Below, piece by piece: positions 15,909 to 23,109 of a stretch of 64,000 nucleotides of DNA; the first letter of the stretch is position 1, and each line of letters starts with the position of its first letter. Location of the stretch: the NCBI RefSeq assembly GCF_900182635.1, contig NZ_FXTD01000010.1:79902-143901 (forward strand), in the 5' to 3' direction. The stretch is from Halorubrum cibi. GTDB taxonomy: Archaea > Halobacteriota > Halobacteria > Halobacteriales > Haloferacaceae. The notes below the pieces were generated by a model that saw nothing but the letters and a program-made list of their open reading frames with translations, ran no database searches and had not been told where the DNA came from. The position numbers and the translations under genes are program-made.

Positions 15909-17273
15909 TCAGCGGAAGTCGATCCCCATCCAGTCTTGCGTGGTGTAGTCGCCCTCAGAGCCCTCGAATCGGACGTTCCCGGTCACAGTCACGCCAGTGG
16001 TCGTGTCCACGCCCGGAATGGCGAGGTACATCGCGCCACCCGAGGAACTGACCATCGACGGCGAGGCGGGAGACCCGTTCACTTGAACGTCTTTAACGAC
16101 GGTTTCGACGCCGTTCCCGCTCGCACTGTACGCAGTGAGTGCGACGTCGACGGTCGACGGGACGCCACCCTGCCACTCCGGATCGCCGGTGGCTGAACCG
16201 TTCGCCGTGCCGTCGGTGACATCAGTGTCAACTACGGTCCGACCGTTGATCTCGAGCGAGGCCGTGGCGGGTGAACTGCCGGTGTCGATCTGAGCGACGA
16301 ACCCGACGTCCTGGTTCGCGGGGAATACGTCTCCGAGGTTGCTACCGAACACGTCCTGGTCTTCGACGCCTGGGCTGTCACCGTGGACCTGGATCTCGCC
16401 GCGTCCGGATCCACCGCGAGCGAGTGCCTGCATGTTCAGCGCCTTCTCGAAGGAGATCGACGAGAACCCGTCACCCGTCGCGTACGGGCTCGCCGGGTTC
16501 GCGTTGTGGCGTTCCTGTTCCGCGTAGAACTCGAAGTCGAACTCCACGGCGTCGGTCTGGATCTCGTTTCCGACCTCGGTGGGGAGCACCCAGTCGATAC
16601 AGAGGCACGGGCCCTGCTGGGTGCTTCCGTCCTCGCTGGGCGGGTACGCGCCGGAGTCAGTCCCGCCGTCGACGAAGAATCCGAACTCGAGATCGTCCGC
16701 GAGGTCCGCGAGCGTGTACCCCTCCGGGTTGTTCATCTCACGGATCACGGTGTAATCCTCCGTTTCCGTGTCGTATTCGCAGTACGAGACCGTGACCAGA
16801 ATCGACTCGCTCAGTTCACCCTCCCCCTCGCCGTCGTTCGGCGAACCGATCGTCCCGGCTCCGGTAGCGTCATCTTCCGCCTCCGGCTCGGTTTGGCCGT
16901 TCTCGTAATCGATCGCTCCGCTTTCGCTACCGATCCAGAGCCACGCGGGGTTGTCGACGACCTTCGGACAGAACACCAATTGGCCGCTGTCGCCGGGTTT
17001 GACGTCGGAGAGTTCATATGAGTAGTCGGAGGGCATCCCGTTGATCGTGCCCGAATCGCCGCCGCTTCCCAGACGGTTACCCTGATCATACGAAGTCTCG
17101 TAGTCGACGATCAGGTCGAGTTCGCCCGCGGTGAGCGTGTTGTCGGTGAAGCTCTCCTCGTCGCTGAAGTACGCCGTCGTTCCGAGTCCCGCACCCGCGG
17201 AGGCCACGCCGATCATGCCGAGGCCGCCGAGCATCTGCCGCCGCGAGAGTCCGAAGTTGTTGTTATCGTCCAT
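15909..17273 (-). CDS. TasA-like exported protein with extra C-terminal beta domain
   Basis: 454 residues and first gene of the minus-strand cluster. Leader GLSRRQMLGGLGMIGVASAG at 8-27, then GTTAYFSDEESFTDNTLTAGELDL. It has LSDVKPGDSGQLVF, VVDNPAWLWIG, CLCIDWVLPTEVGNEIQTDAVEF, and FYAEQERHNANPASPYA, where the usual Cys of the signature has become Glu. Unlike its paralogues it then continues for about 190 residues of Gly/Ser/Val-rich beta sequence (for example LEINGRTVVDTDVTDG and VTVTGNVRFEGSEG) with no recognised family. Proximity to the 22-bp repeat array suggests this is the most tightly controlled gene. Confidence 0.82.
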   Translation of the reverse strand: MDDNNNFGLSRRQMLGGLGMIGVASAGAGLGTTAYFSDEESFTDNTLTAGELDLIVDYETSYDQGNRLGSGGDSGTINGMPSDYSYELSDVKPGDSGQLVFCPKVVDNPAWLWIGSESGAIDYENGQTEPEAEDDATGAGTIGSPNDGEGEGELSESILVTVSYCEYDTETEDYTVIREMNNPEGYTLADLADDLEFGFFVDGGTDSGAYPPSEDGSTQQGPCLCIDWVLPTEVGNEIQTDAVEFDFEFYAEQERHNANPASPYATGDGFSSISFEKALNMQALARGGSGRGEIQVHGDSPGVEDQDVFGSNLGDVFPANQDVGFVAQIDTGSSPATASLEINGRTVVDTDVTDGTANGSATGDPEWQGGVPSTVDVALTAYSASGNGVETVVKDVQVNGSPASPSMVSSSGGAMYLAIPGVDTTTGVTVTGNVRFEGSEGDYTTQDWMGIDFR

Positions 17274-17390
17274 TGGTTATCCCTGGCGTCTTCGGCCAGT
17301 ACCCCTCCCTTAGCGGAAGGGGGGATAGTTACGACTCGACACGTCGGATCCTAACGCCGCCATCGGCCGACCGAACCCGACCATCGACCG

Positions 17391-17396
17391 ATATAA
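17391..17396 (-). promoter_or_regulatory. TATA box of the first matrix gene
   Basis: Reads TTATAT on the minus strand, predicting transcription start near 17367 and a leader of about 95 nt. That leader contains a GC hairpin (CTGGC...GCCAG at 17283-17299) shortly before the ATG at 17273. Confidence 0.45.
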
Positions 17397-17466
17397 TCGC
17401 CCGTTCGGCCGAGATGCGCAGATTTTCGGGACTTTAGAAGATCGACCGAAGAGAACGGATGGCGGG

Positions 17467-17576
17467 CCATACCGGCTGCCTCGGACTGCCTACCGGACTC
17501 GTCGGTACACCCTACCGCTCTCTCTGACACTCCCTACCGGATCCCGTGGGATCGCCTACCGTGGATCGGGGCGGAT
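17467..17576. promoter_or_regulatory. Array of five 22-bp direct repeats, probable regulator-binding sites
   Basis: CCTACCG occurs at 17489, 17511, 17533 and 17555, exactly 22 bp apart. One further, slightly altered unit (CCATACCGG) starts at 17467, also in register. Only the seven-base head is conserved, while the remaining 15 bases vary, so this is a set of phased binding sites rather than a simple tandem duplication. Two helical turns separate the heads, putting them on one face of the DNA. The array lies 71 bp upstream of the TATA box of the 17273 gene and 85 bp before the divergent regulator start. It is the main feature of the 387-bp intergenic gap 17274-17660. Confidence 0.7.
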
Positions 17577-17616
17577 CGGCCGTTTTCGATAGGTAACACG
17601 TGACAGACAGTATGGC

Positions 17617-17627
17617 GCGCATACATA
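17617..17627 (+). promoter_or_regulatory. Candidate promoter of the DUF7344-like regulator
   Basis: GCGCATACATA, with the AT-rich part 34-44 bp before the GTG at 17661. The identical 11 bases occur in the opposite orientation at 11129-11139 ahead of the second matrix operon. Confidence 0.35.
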
Positions 17628-17660
17628 TCCTCCCAGTTGTCGTTTACGTTCTCGAACGAG

Positions 17661-18200
17661 GTGTTTCCCATTTCCCTACAGATCCGATCCGACTCGCTCC
17701 CGGAGACCGTCATCCACGACGTGCTCTCGAACAGCCGCCGGAAGAACGCCCTCCGCGAGCTGCGGACGCGTGGCGGGGCGGTCTCGGTCAGGGAGCTCTC
17801 CGAGGCGATCGCCGCCGACGAGACGGGCGAGTGGCCCGCCCCGCGCTGCGTGCGCGAGAGCGTGTACGCCTCCCTCCACCAGACGCACCTGCCGCGGCTC
17901 CACGACCTCGGCGTCGTCGAGTACGACCGCACGCGCAAGGAGGTCCGCGCGTGCCGGGGCGCACGCGACGTGGAGCGGTACATGACCGTCGTGGCCGGCT
18001 ACGGGTTCACCTGGACGGAGCTGTACCAGATGCTCGGCGTCGTGACGCTCTGTGTCGTCCTCGCGGCCCAACTCGGCACTCCGGTGATCGGCGCGATCGA
18101 CCCGCTGCTCTGGACGAGCGGCGCGCTCGCGGCGTTCGCGGTCGTGACCGTCGCCCAGCTCTGGGCGGCCTACCGGCTCTCGATGCCGCTCCCGCGGTGA
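17661..18200 (+). CDS. DUF7344-like winged-helix regulator with membrane tail
   Basis: 179 residues from the GTG at 17661; an in-frame TTG at 17637 is a weaker alternative. The first ~115 residues look like the haloarchaeal DUF7344 helix-turn-helix domain: VIHDVLSNSRRKNALREL, VSVRELSEAIAADE, VRESVYASLHQTHLPRLHDLGVVEYD, then the wing RTRKEVRAC. Two membrane helices follow (about 137-157 and 160-178). This would be a membrane-tethered DNA-binding protein. It is transcribed divergently from the matrix cluster across the 22-bp array, so it is the natural candidate regulator of the locus. That link is inferred from position only. Confidence 0.78.
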   Translation: MFPISLQIRSDSLPETVIHDVLSNSRRKNALRELRTRGGAVSVRELSEAIAADETGEWPAPRCVRESVYASLHQTHLPRLHDLGVVEYDRTRKEVRACRGARDVERYMTVVAGYGFTWTELYQMLGVVTLCVVLAAQLGTPVIGAIDPLLWTSGALAAFAVVTVAQLWAAYRLSMPLPR

Positions 18201-18363
18201 CGTTCGGATCTGATCCCTTCCGACTCCGTCGTGCTCCGAGTGGTGGCTCAATTGGGCGCGCGTTCGGCTGAAACGGTTGTTATATTTCGAGTGCTAGTGG
18301 TACGGGTGTTTCGTGAGTGATCGGATCGATGAGAACGGGATCGTTGCTGGGGCGGTGAGTTCT

Positions 18364-18538
18364 TTCAAAGCCCCAGCCGGCTCCGGTCGAGGGCCTCGCT
18401 GCGGTCCTCGTCGCTCACTATGTTCGCTCCTGCGGTCCTTACGTCGGCCGTCTTCCCGGAGCCGACTGCCCCTTTGAGTCCCACCCCACCCCGCAACCGC
18501 CCCGCAACCGCCCCGCACCTCACGCCTCCCCAGCCTCG
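18364..18538. repeat. Non-coding GC-rich repeat element, copy 2
   Basis: Starts with CAAAGCCCCAGCCGG (18367-18381) and contains GCGGTCCTTACGTC. The 23-bp block at 18464-18486 and the 28-bp block at 18511-18538 are both identical to those of copy 1 at 3939-3961 and 3972-3999. Two extra short units (CCCCGCAACCG) stand between these blocks here. The 693-bp gap 18201-18894 holds this element and the hairpin array; no gene is supported in it. Confidence 0.7.
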
Positions 18539-18544
18539 CTACTC

Positions 18545-18800
18545 GCGGTTTCACCGCTCGCAGCGTCCCTCGCGGGCTCTCGCCGGCGGCGTTGCCGCCG
18601 GCTGTCAGAGGGACCTCCGGTCCCTCGCTACTCGTGCCCTGTCGGGCACTCGGAGGCGCAGGGCGAGAGCGAAGCTCTCGCTTGAAGCCGGCGGCAGAGC
18701 CGCCGGCGACAGCGAGGCGCTACGCGCCTCTAGCAGCCGGCGCAAAGCGCCGGCGACGCCACCGCGATCGCTCGTTGCTTAGGCTATACTGAGCGATCGC
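18545..18800. repeat. Array of nine perfect short hairpins
   Basis: Consecutive inverted repeats, nearly all with a three-base loop: 18545-18557 (GCGGT/ACCGC), 18582-18602 (GCCGGCGGC/GCCGCCGGC), 18608-18626 (GAGGGACC/GGTCCCTC), 18634-18649 (GTGCCC/GGGCAC), 18663-18681 (GCGAGAGC/GCTCTCGC), 18687-18707 (GCCGGCGGC again, different loop), 18714-18730 (GAGGCGC/GCGCCTC) and 18736-18754 (GCCGGCGC/GCGCCGGC). The last pair is GCGATCGCTC 18764-18773 with GAGCGATCGC 18791-18800. The 18714-18730 hairpin, the unit after it and their spacing also occur in copy 1 (3897-3938). Confidence 0.7.
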
Positions 18801-18894
18801 GATCCGTCATCGGTTCACCGGTGAGCGAACGCACCCATCAGCCGGAAATATCAGAGATGTCCCGTCAGCCGAGATCGATCCGCTCGGCTCCCGG

Positions 18895-19560
18895 TCACGC
18901 GTCAGTGGGATCGTCCGGCTCCGCGTCGGTTTCGGCGACGGCCCGGATCGGTGCGCCGTCGGCGTCGATGGCCAGCGGATACGCGTGGAGGGTGACTCGT
19001 CGGGGGAGTCGTTCGAGACCGGTCAGGTTCTCGATGATCAACCGCTCCGCGCCGAGCAGGGCGTGGTGGGCCGGCACGCCCGGGGGCTCGTCCGAATCCG
19101 CGCGCTCGGTCGGCGTCGGATCGGGATTGAGCGTGTCGGTGGCTACGTGATGACCACCCTCCACACAGCGTCGAGCCGTCTCGGAGTCCAGGTACGGGTG
19201 ATCGAGGTACCTCTCGGTCCCCCAATGGTCGTCCCAACCGGTTCGAAACGCCAGCAGCTCCGCGTCGGTCTCGGGGACCACGTCCGGAGGGATCGCCTCG
19301 CGTGCCCCGACGTCACCGCAGTCGACGATCCGGGCGTCGAACCGGAACCGATCGATGCCGTAAGAGCCGAGCGTCCGCCCGTCGGGTTCGGTGTGGCGCG
19401 GGGCATCGACGTGCGTCCCGGCGTGACTCCCCAGTTCGAGAGCGGTCACCTCGTAGCCGTCCGCTTCGTGGGTCGCGTGAGAGGAAAGCGACACGTCCGG
19501 ATCACCGGGATACGTCAGCGTTCCCGTCTCGATCCGATGCGTACAGTCGTACAACGGCAT
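18895..19560 (-). CDS. Cyclase / kynurenine formamidase-like metal hydrolase
   Basis: 221 residues, normal for the 'putative cyclase' (PF04199) family. It opens with YDCTHRIETGTLTYPGDPDV and carries the family metal-binding motif HAGTHVDAPRH at about 46-56, followed by DARIVDCGDVGA. A late VPAHHALLGAERLIIENLTGLERLP matches the family's closing helix and ENL motif. Members hydrolyse cyclic amides or formyl-kynurenine using divalent metal; the substrate here cannot be read. Stands alone on the minus strand, between the hairpin array and the iron promoter. Confidence 0.85.
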   Translation of the reverse strand: MPLYDCTHRIETGTLTYPGDPDVSLSSHATHEADGYEVTALELGSHAGTHVDAPRHTEPDGRTLGSYGIDRFRFDARIVDCGDVGAREAIPPDVVPETDAELLAFRTGWDDHWGTERYLDHPYLDSETARRCVEGGHHVATDTLNPDPTPTERADSDEPPGVPAHHALLGAERLIIENLTGLERLPRRVTLHAYPLAIDADGAPIRAVAETDAEPDDPTDA

Positions 19561-19647
19561 GGTTCACCTCCCGCAACGTGCCGGATAACCCTGTCCCCGA
19601 TTCCGAAACCGTCCGCGAACGAAGCGGGTGGTTCGCCGACGATCTTT

Positions 19648-19661
19648 TTAGGCCCGCCTAA
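19648..19661. promoter_or_regulatory. DtxR/Idr-like iron operator 1, first promoter
   Basis: TTAGGCCCGCCTAA: arms TTAGG/CCTAA with a 4-bp centre. Located upstream of the TATA-like GTTTAAT (19674-19680). Confidence 0.75.
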
Positions 19662-19683
19662 GATTCGAAAGAGGTTTAATCCT

Positions 19684-19697
19684 TTAGGGAGGCCTAA
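19684..19697. promoter_or_regulatory. DtxR/Idr-like iron operator 2, first promoter
   Basis: TTAGGGAGGCCTAA, same arms as operator 1, centred 36 bp downstream of it. It lies between the TATA box and the ATG at 19703, so a bound repressor would block the start site. Confidence 0.75.
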
Positions 19698-19702
19698 ACC
19701 AC

Positions 19703-19882
19703 ATGACGAGACACACCGATGGGGTCGGAACGCCTCGCCACGACGCGGTCGAGTACGGCGGTGCGGTCATCGGTTCGGCCCTCCTCGCGGGCTGTATCGG
19801 CGACGAGTCCGACGGGACGGTCGGCGAGGAGTCGTTCGACCGCGAGGAACTCGCAGGCGTCGTGAACGGGGGCGAGGAGTGA
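19703..19882 (+). pseudogene. Internally deleted siderophore-binding lipoprotein remnant
   Basis: An intact 59-codon frame. Residues 1-31 are a Tat-type lipoprotein leader: AVEYGGAVIGSALLAGC with the lipobox Cys31, matching the leaders of the two binding proteins at 23128 and 24373. The last 17 residues (EESFDREELAGVVNGGE) correspond to their extreme C-termini (LFDRQRIADVINGEF, LFDRERVAEIINGDA). Everything between, roughly 350 residues of substrate-binding domain, is missing with the frame kept. It retains a full iron promoter and its stop overlaps the next start (GTGA). Best read as a deletion relic; a mini-lipoprotein role is not excluded. Confidence 0.7.
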
Positions 19883-20913
19883 CCGTCTCGTTCGACCGCG
19901 ACGTCGTCGTGATCGGCGGGGGTCCGGCGGGTTCCTCGGCCGGCGTCTTCCTCGCCCGCGGCGGACTCGACGTGGCGGTCTTCGACCGCGGCCGGTCCTC
20001 GCTCGCCCGGTGTGCCCACCTGGAGAACTACCTCGGATTCCCCGCCGGGATCGACGTCGGGACGTTCGCCGATCTCGCACACGACCACCTGCGGCGAGCG
20101 GGCTGTACGGTCGTCGACGACCTGATCGAGTCGGTCGAGCGTCGGGATGCGACCGGCGGCTCCACCGCTGACGACGAGATCGCATCGGATGACGCCGACG
20201 GGTGCATGGGCTTCCGAATCGTCCCACAGGAGGGCGCTCCCGTCACGGCCCGACGCGTCGTCGCGGCCACGCGATACGGCGGCGAGTACCTCCGCGGACT
20301 CGACGACGGTGCGGCGATGTTCGAGACTCGCGAACACCACGGAGAGACGACCGAACACTTCGACCGCGAGTACGCCGACCGCGACGGCACGACCCCGATC
20401 GACGGGCTCTACGTCGCCACTCCGTCCGAGGCCGACCGACAGGCGATCACGGCCGCCGCTCGCGGGGCCCGCGTCGGCAAGCGCGTCGTCGCCGACGCCC
20501 GGATCGACGAGGGATGGTGGCGCGCGGCCGCCGAGGGGGTCGACTGGCTCCGCCGCGAGGCCGAACTCGGCGAGGAGTGGGCAGACCGCGACCGCTGGGT
20601 CGAGTGGTTCGACGCGCACCACGCCGATGCCCCGGTCGACTCCGACTCGGAGCGGTACGCGCGGGTCCGGGAGGCGGCGATCGACGACGCGCTGTCGGCG
20701 TACGTCGACGCGGAGGAAATCGAGTCGCGGGCGGCGGCCGGCCGGCGGGCCGTGGCCGAGCGTCTGGACCCGGACTCCGTCGTCGACGCCCACGACCCCG
20801 ACGCGCTGCTCGACGCGATGGACGACGAGGCGATCGCCGCGTACGCGACCGAGGAGGTCGGCGGCATCACGCGGGAGAACGCCCCCGAAACCGTCGATGG
20901 AGGGTGCCGATGA
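19879..20913 (+). CDS. FAD/NAD(P)-binding oxidoreductase of the iron locus
   Basis: 344 residues from the GTG at 19879, which overlaps the remnant's stop. N-terminal Rossmann motif VVVIGGGPAGSSAGVFLARGG at about 8-28 and a thioredoxin-reductase-like HLENYLGFPAGID at about 47-59. The redox CxxC of thioredoxin reductase is absent. A DGLYVATPSEADRQAITAAARGARVG segment matches the second FAD contact of the family. The C-terminal ~130 residues are helical and acidic with no known domain. A homologue ends the neighbouring module (25636). Position inside a siderophore operon suggests reductive iron release, by inference. Confidence 0.8.
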   Translation: MTVSFDRDVVVIGGGPAGSSAGVFLARGGLDVAVFDRGRSSLARCAHLENYLGFPAGIDVGTFADLAHDHLRRAGCTVVDDLIESVERRDATGGSTADDEIASDDADGCMGFRIVPQEGAPVTARRVVAATRYGGEYLRGLDDGAAMFETREHHGETTEHFDREYADRDGTTPIDGLYVATPSEADRQAITAAARGARVGKRVVADARIDEGWWRAAAEGVDWLRREAELGEEWADRDRWVEWFDAHHADAPVDSDSERYARVREAAIDDALSAYVDAEEIESRAAAGRRAVAERLDPDSVVDAHDPDALLDAMDDEAIAAYATEEVGGITRENAPETVDGGCR

Positions 20914-22109
20914 GCGGCGAAGGATCGACGGTCGGTGGCGGCGGATCGTCGATCGACGGCGAGACCGCGCGGAGACGGTCGACGGACCGGAGCCCGATCG
21001 GGTGGCTTCTCGATGCGAAACTCGTCGTCGTCGCGCTCTCCAGTCTCGCGGTGATCGTCGCCGCCGGGCTCGTCCAAGTGAGCTTCGGAGCGTACTCGAT
21101 GACGGTCGGACAGGCCTGGCGCGCGGTCCTCGACCCCGCCGTCCTGCTCGATCCGCGGTGGCTGCTCAACTTCGTCGTCGGCGAGGGGCTGATGCGGGCG
21201 GTCACCGGATTCCAGGGAGAGCTTCCTCAACTGACTCACGAGACGCTCATCGTCTGGAACATCCGGCTGCCGCGGGTGCTCGTCGGCGTCCTCGTCGGGG
21301 CGAACCTCGCGGTCTCCGGGGCGATCTTCCAGGCGGTGACGCGGAACGAGCTCGCGAGCCCGTTCATTCTCGGCGTCTCCTCGGGCGCGGGGTTGACCAT
21401 CCTGTTGACGCTCGTCGTCTTCGGGAGCCTCTCCGCGTTCCTCCCGCTGATCGCGGCACTCGGCGGGTCGATCGCCTTCCTGATCGTGTACGCGATCGCC
21501 TGGAAGAACGGGACGAGCCCCGTGCGGCTCGTGCTCGCGGGCGTGATCGTCGGTACCGTCTTCAGCTCGCTCCAGACGGCGCTGTTCTTCTTCGCCGACG
21601 ACATCGGCGTCGTTCAGTCGGCGATCGCCTGGACCACGGGGTCGCTCACCGGGACCGACTGGGAACAGGTCCGGCTTGCGCTCCCGTGGTCGTTCGTCGC
21701 GGTGACGCTCTCGATCGCGGGGGCTCGACAACTGAACCTCCTGCTGCTCGGCGAGGGGACCGCGAAGGCGCTCGGGATGTCGATCGAGCGGGTGCGGTTC
21801 GCGCTGTCGGGCGTCGCGGTCCTCGCGGCGGCCGCCAGCATCGCGGTGGCGGGGATCGTCGGCTTCGTCGGCCTCATCGTCCCCCACATGGTCCGGAACC
21901 TCGTCGGAACCGACTACAAGCGACTGATCGTCGGCTGTCTGTTCGTCGGCCCGGCGCTGATGGTCGCCGCCGACGTCGGCGCGCGGCTCGGCATGAGCGT
22001 GATCGCCGGCACGGACGCGCAGATCCCGGTCGGTATCGTGACGGGGCTGGTCGGCGGGCCGTACTTCCTGTATCTGATGCGGAAACAGCAACACATGGGG
22101 GAGATCTGA
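20910..22109 (+). CDS. FecCD-type siderophore ABC transporter permease
   Basis: 399 residues; ATG overlaps the preceding stop by 4 bp. After a polar 30-residue head come about ten membrane helices. Family landmarks are WNIRLPRVLVGVLVGANLAVSGAIFQAVTRNELASPFILGVSSGAGL (about 112-160), LVLAGVIVGTVFSSLQTALFF, AKALGMSIERVRF, and the C-terminal GIVGFVGLIVPHMVRNLVGTDYKRLI. These define the BtuC/FecCD permease that moves ferric siderophores or related chelates. The longer N-terminal region and extra loop (after residue 60) are mild oddities. A single permease gene, so it probably acts as a homodimer. Confidence 0.93.
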   Translation: MSGEGSTVGGGGSSIDGETARRRSTDRSPIGWLLDAKLVVVALSSLAVIVAAGLVQVSFGAYSMTVGQAWRAVLDPAVLLDPRWLLNFVVGEGLMRAVTGFQGELPQLTHETLIVWNIRLPRVLVGVLVGANLAVSGAIFQAVTRNELASPFILGVSSGAGLTILLTLVVFGSLSAFLPLIAALGGSIAFLIVYAIAWKNGTSPVRLVLAGVIVGTVFSSLQTALFFFADDIGVVQSAIAWTTGSLTGTDWEQVRLALPWSFVAVTLSIAGARQLNLLLLGEGTAKALGMSIERVRFALSGVAVLAAAASIAVAGIVGFVGLIVPHMVRNLVGTDYKRLIVGCLFVGPALMVAADVGARLGMSVIAGTDAQIPVGIVTGLVGGPYFLYLMRKQQHMGEI

Positions 22110-23006
22110 GTGTCGACCGACGGACTCGAGAGGGCCTGGTCCGACGGGACGGACGGGGCGTCCGATTCGAACGGAACGAGCGGTTCGGCGGCCGCGAACC
22201 CGACCGACGACCCTGCGAGCGACCTCGACGGCGAGGGGCTCGTGTTGGGCTACCCGACGGCCGAGGAGCCGGTGGTCGACGGCGAGTCGATCGCCGTCGA
22301 GGCCGGCGCGGTCACCGCGCTCGTCGGCCCGAACGGGTCGGGCAAGAGCACCCTCCTGAAGGGACTCGCGAACCAACTCACGCCCGAGGACGGGTCGGTG
22401 TTGCTCGACGGTCGCGACGTTCACTCGATGGACACGAAGGCGCTCGCGCGGAAGCTGGGCCTGCTCTCACAGGAGAGTACCTCGCCGAACGGCATCGCGG
22501 TCGAGGACCTGGTGTATCACGGGCGGTATCCGCACCGTGGCTTCTTCGAGCGGACGACCGAGGCGGACGCGAGGGCGGTCGACCGCGCGATCGAGCTGGC
22601 CGGCTGTGACCACCTGCGCGACCGGGAGGTGGGCAGCCTCAGCGGCGGCCAGAAGCAGCTGGCGTGGATCGCGATGGTCCTCGCACAGGACACCGACGTC
22701 CTCTTACTTGACGAGCCCACGACGTTCCTCGACCTCCACCACCAGATGGAAGTGATGGAGATCATCGAGACCCTCCGCGACGAGAGCGAGGTCACCGTGG
22801 TCGTCGTGCTCCACGACATCGAACAGGCCGCGCGGCTCGCCGATCGCGTGGTCGCGCTCAAGGACGGCGAGATCCGCGCTCGCGGCCCGCCCGAGGAGGT
22901 CGTCACCGAGGACCTGCTCGCTGACGTGTTCCGCGTCGACGCCGAGGTCGTCGCCACGGAACGCGGCCCGCGGGTGACGCCGATCCGCGCGCGACACGAG
23001 GAGTGA
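22110..23006 (+). CDS. FecE-type siderophore ABC transporter ATPase
   Basis: 298 residues from a GTG directly after the permease stop. A 40-residue Ser/Asp-rich lead precedes the ATPase. Walker A GPNGSGKS at 73-80, Q-loop in LLSQES, signature LSGGQ at 177-181, Walker B VLLLDEPT at about 197-204, switch His in VVLHDIEQAA. The order PRYPH(RG) in VYHGRYPHRGF is typical of iron/cobalamin importers. It drives the FecCD permease encoded upstream. The binding lipoprotein that should serve them is either of the two intact copies further downstream, since the one in this operon is deleted. Confidence 0.93.
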   Translation: MSTDGLERAWSDGTDGASDSNGTSGSAAANPTDDPASDLDGEGLVLGYPTAEEPVVDGESIAVEAGAVTALVGPNGSGKSTLLKGLANQLTPEDGSVLLDGRDVHSMDTKALARKLGLLSQESTSPNGIAVEDLVYHGRYPHRGFFERTTEADARAVDRAIELAGCDHLRDREVGSLSGGQKQLAWIAMVLAQDTDVLLLDEPTTFLDLHHQMEVMEIIETLRDESEVTVVVVLHDIEQAARLADRVVALKDGEIRARGPPEEVVTEDLLADVFRVDAEVVATERGPRVTPIRARHEE

Positions 23007-23073
23007 TCCCGCATCCGGCCCGACACGGGATGACTCCGATCGGCACCCGGACGCGGCGATCGGGCGGATCTTT

Positions 23074-23087
23074 TTAGGCTGACCTAA
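23074..23087. promoter_or_regulatory. DtxR/Idr-like iron operator 1, second promoter
   Basis: TTAGGCTGACCTAA, upstream of the TATA-like TTTATTATT (about 23101-23109). Confidence 0.75.
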
Positions 23088-23109
23088 AGATCGGAACGGT
23101 TTTATTATT

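Noticed and set aside
17467..17576. 22-bp periodic repeats as a possible CRISPR array
   Set aside because: The conserved part is only seven bases, with no constant long repeat and no cas genes nearby; the layout fits protein-binding sites.
18294..18792. Short ORFs in both strands across repeat copy 2 and the hairpin array
   Set aside because: They encode only translated palindromes (Ala/Gly/Arg strings) and conflict with the perfect hairpin structure.
18985..20913. 642-codon frame joining the cyclase antisense strand to the flavoprotein
   Set aside because: The first 298 codons are antisense to the cyclase gene and cross the iron promoter out of frame with the remnant. The flavoprotein is better started at the GTG at 19879.
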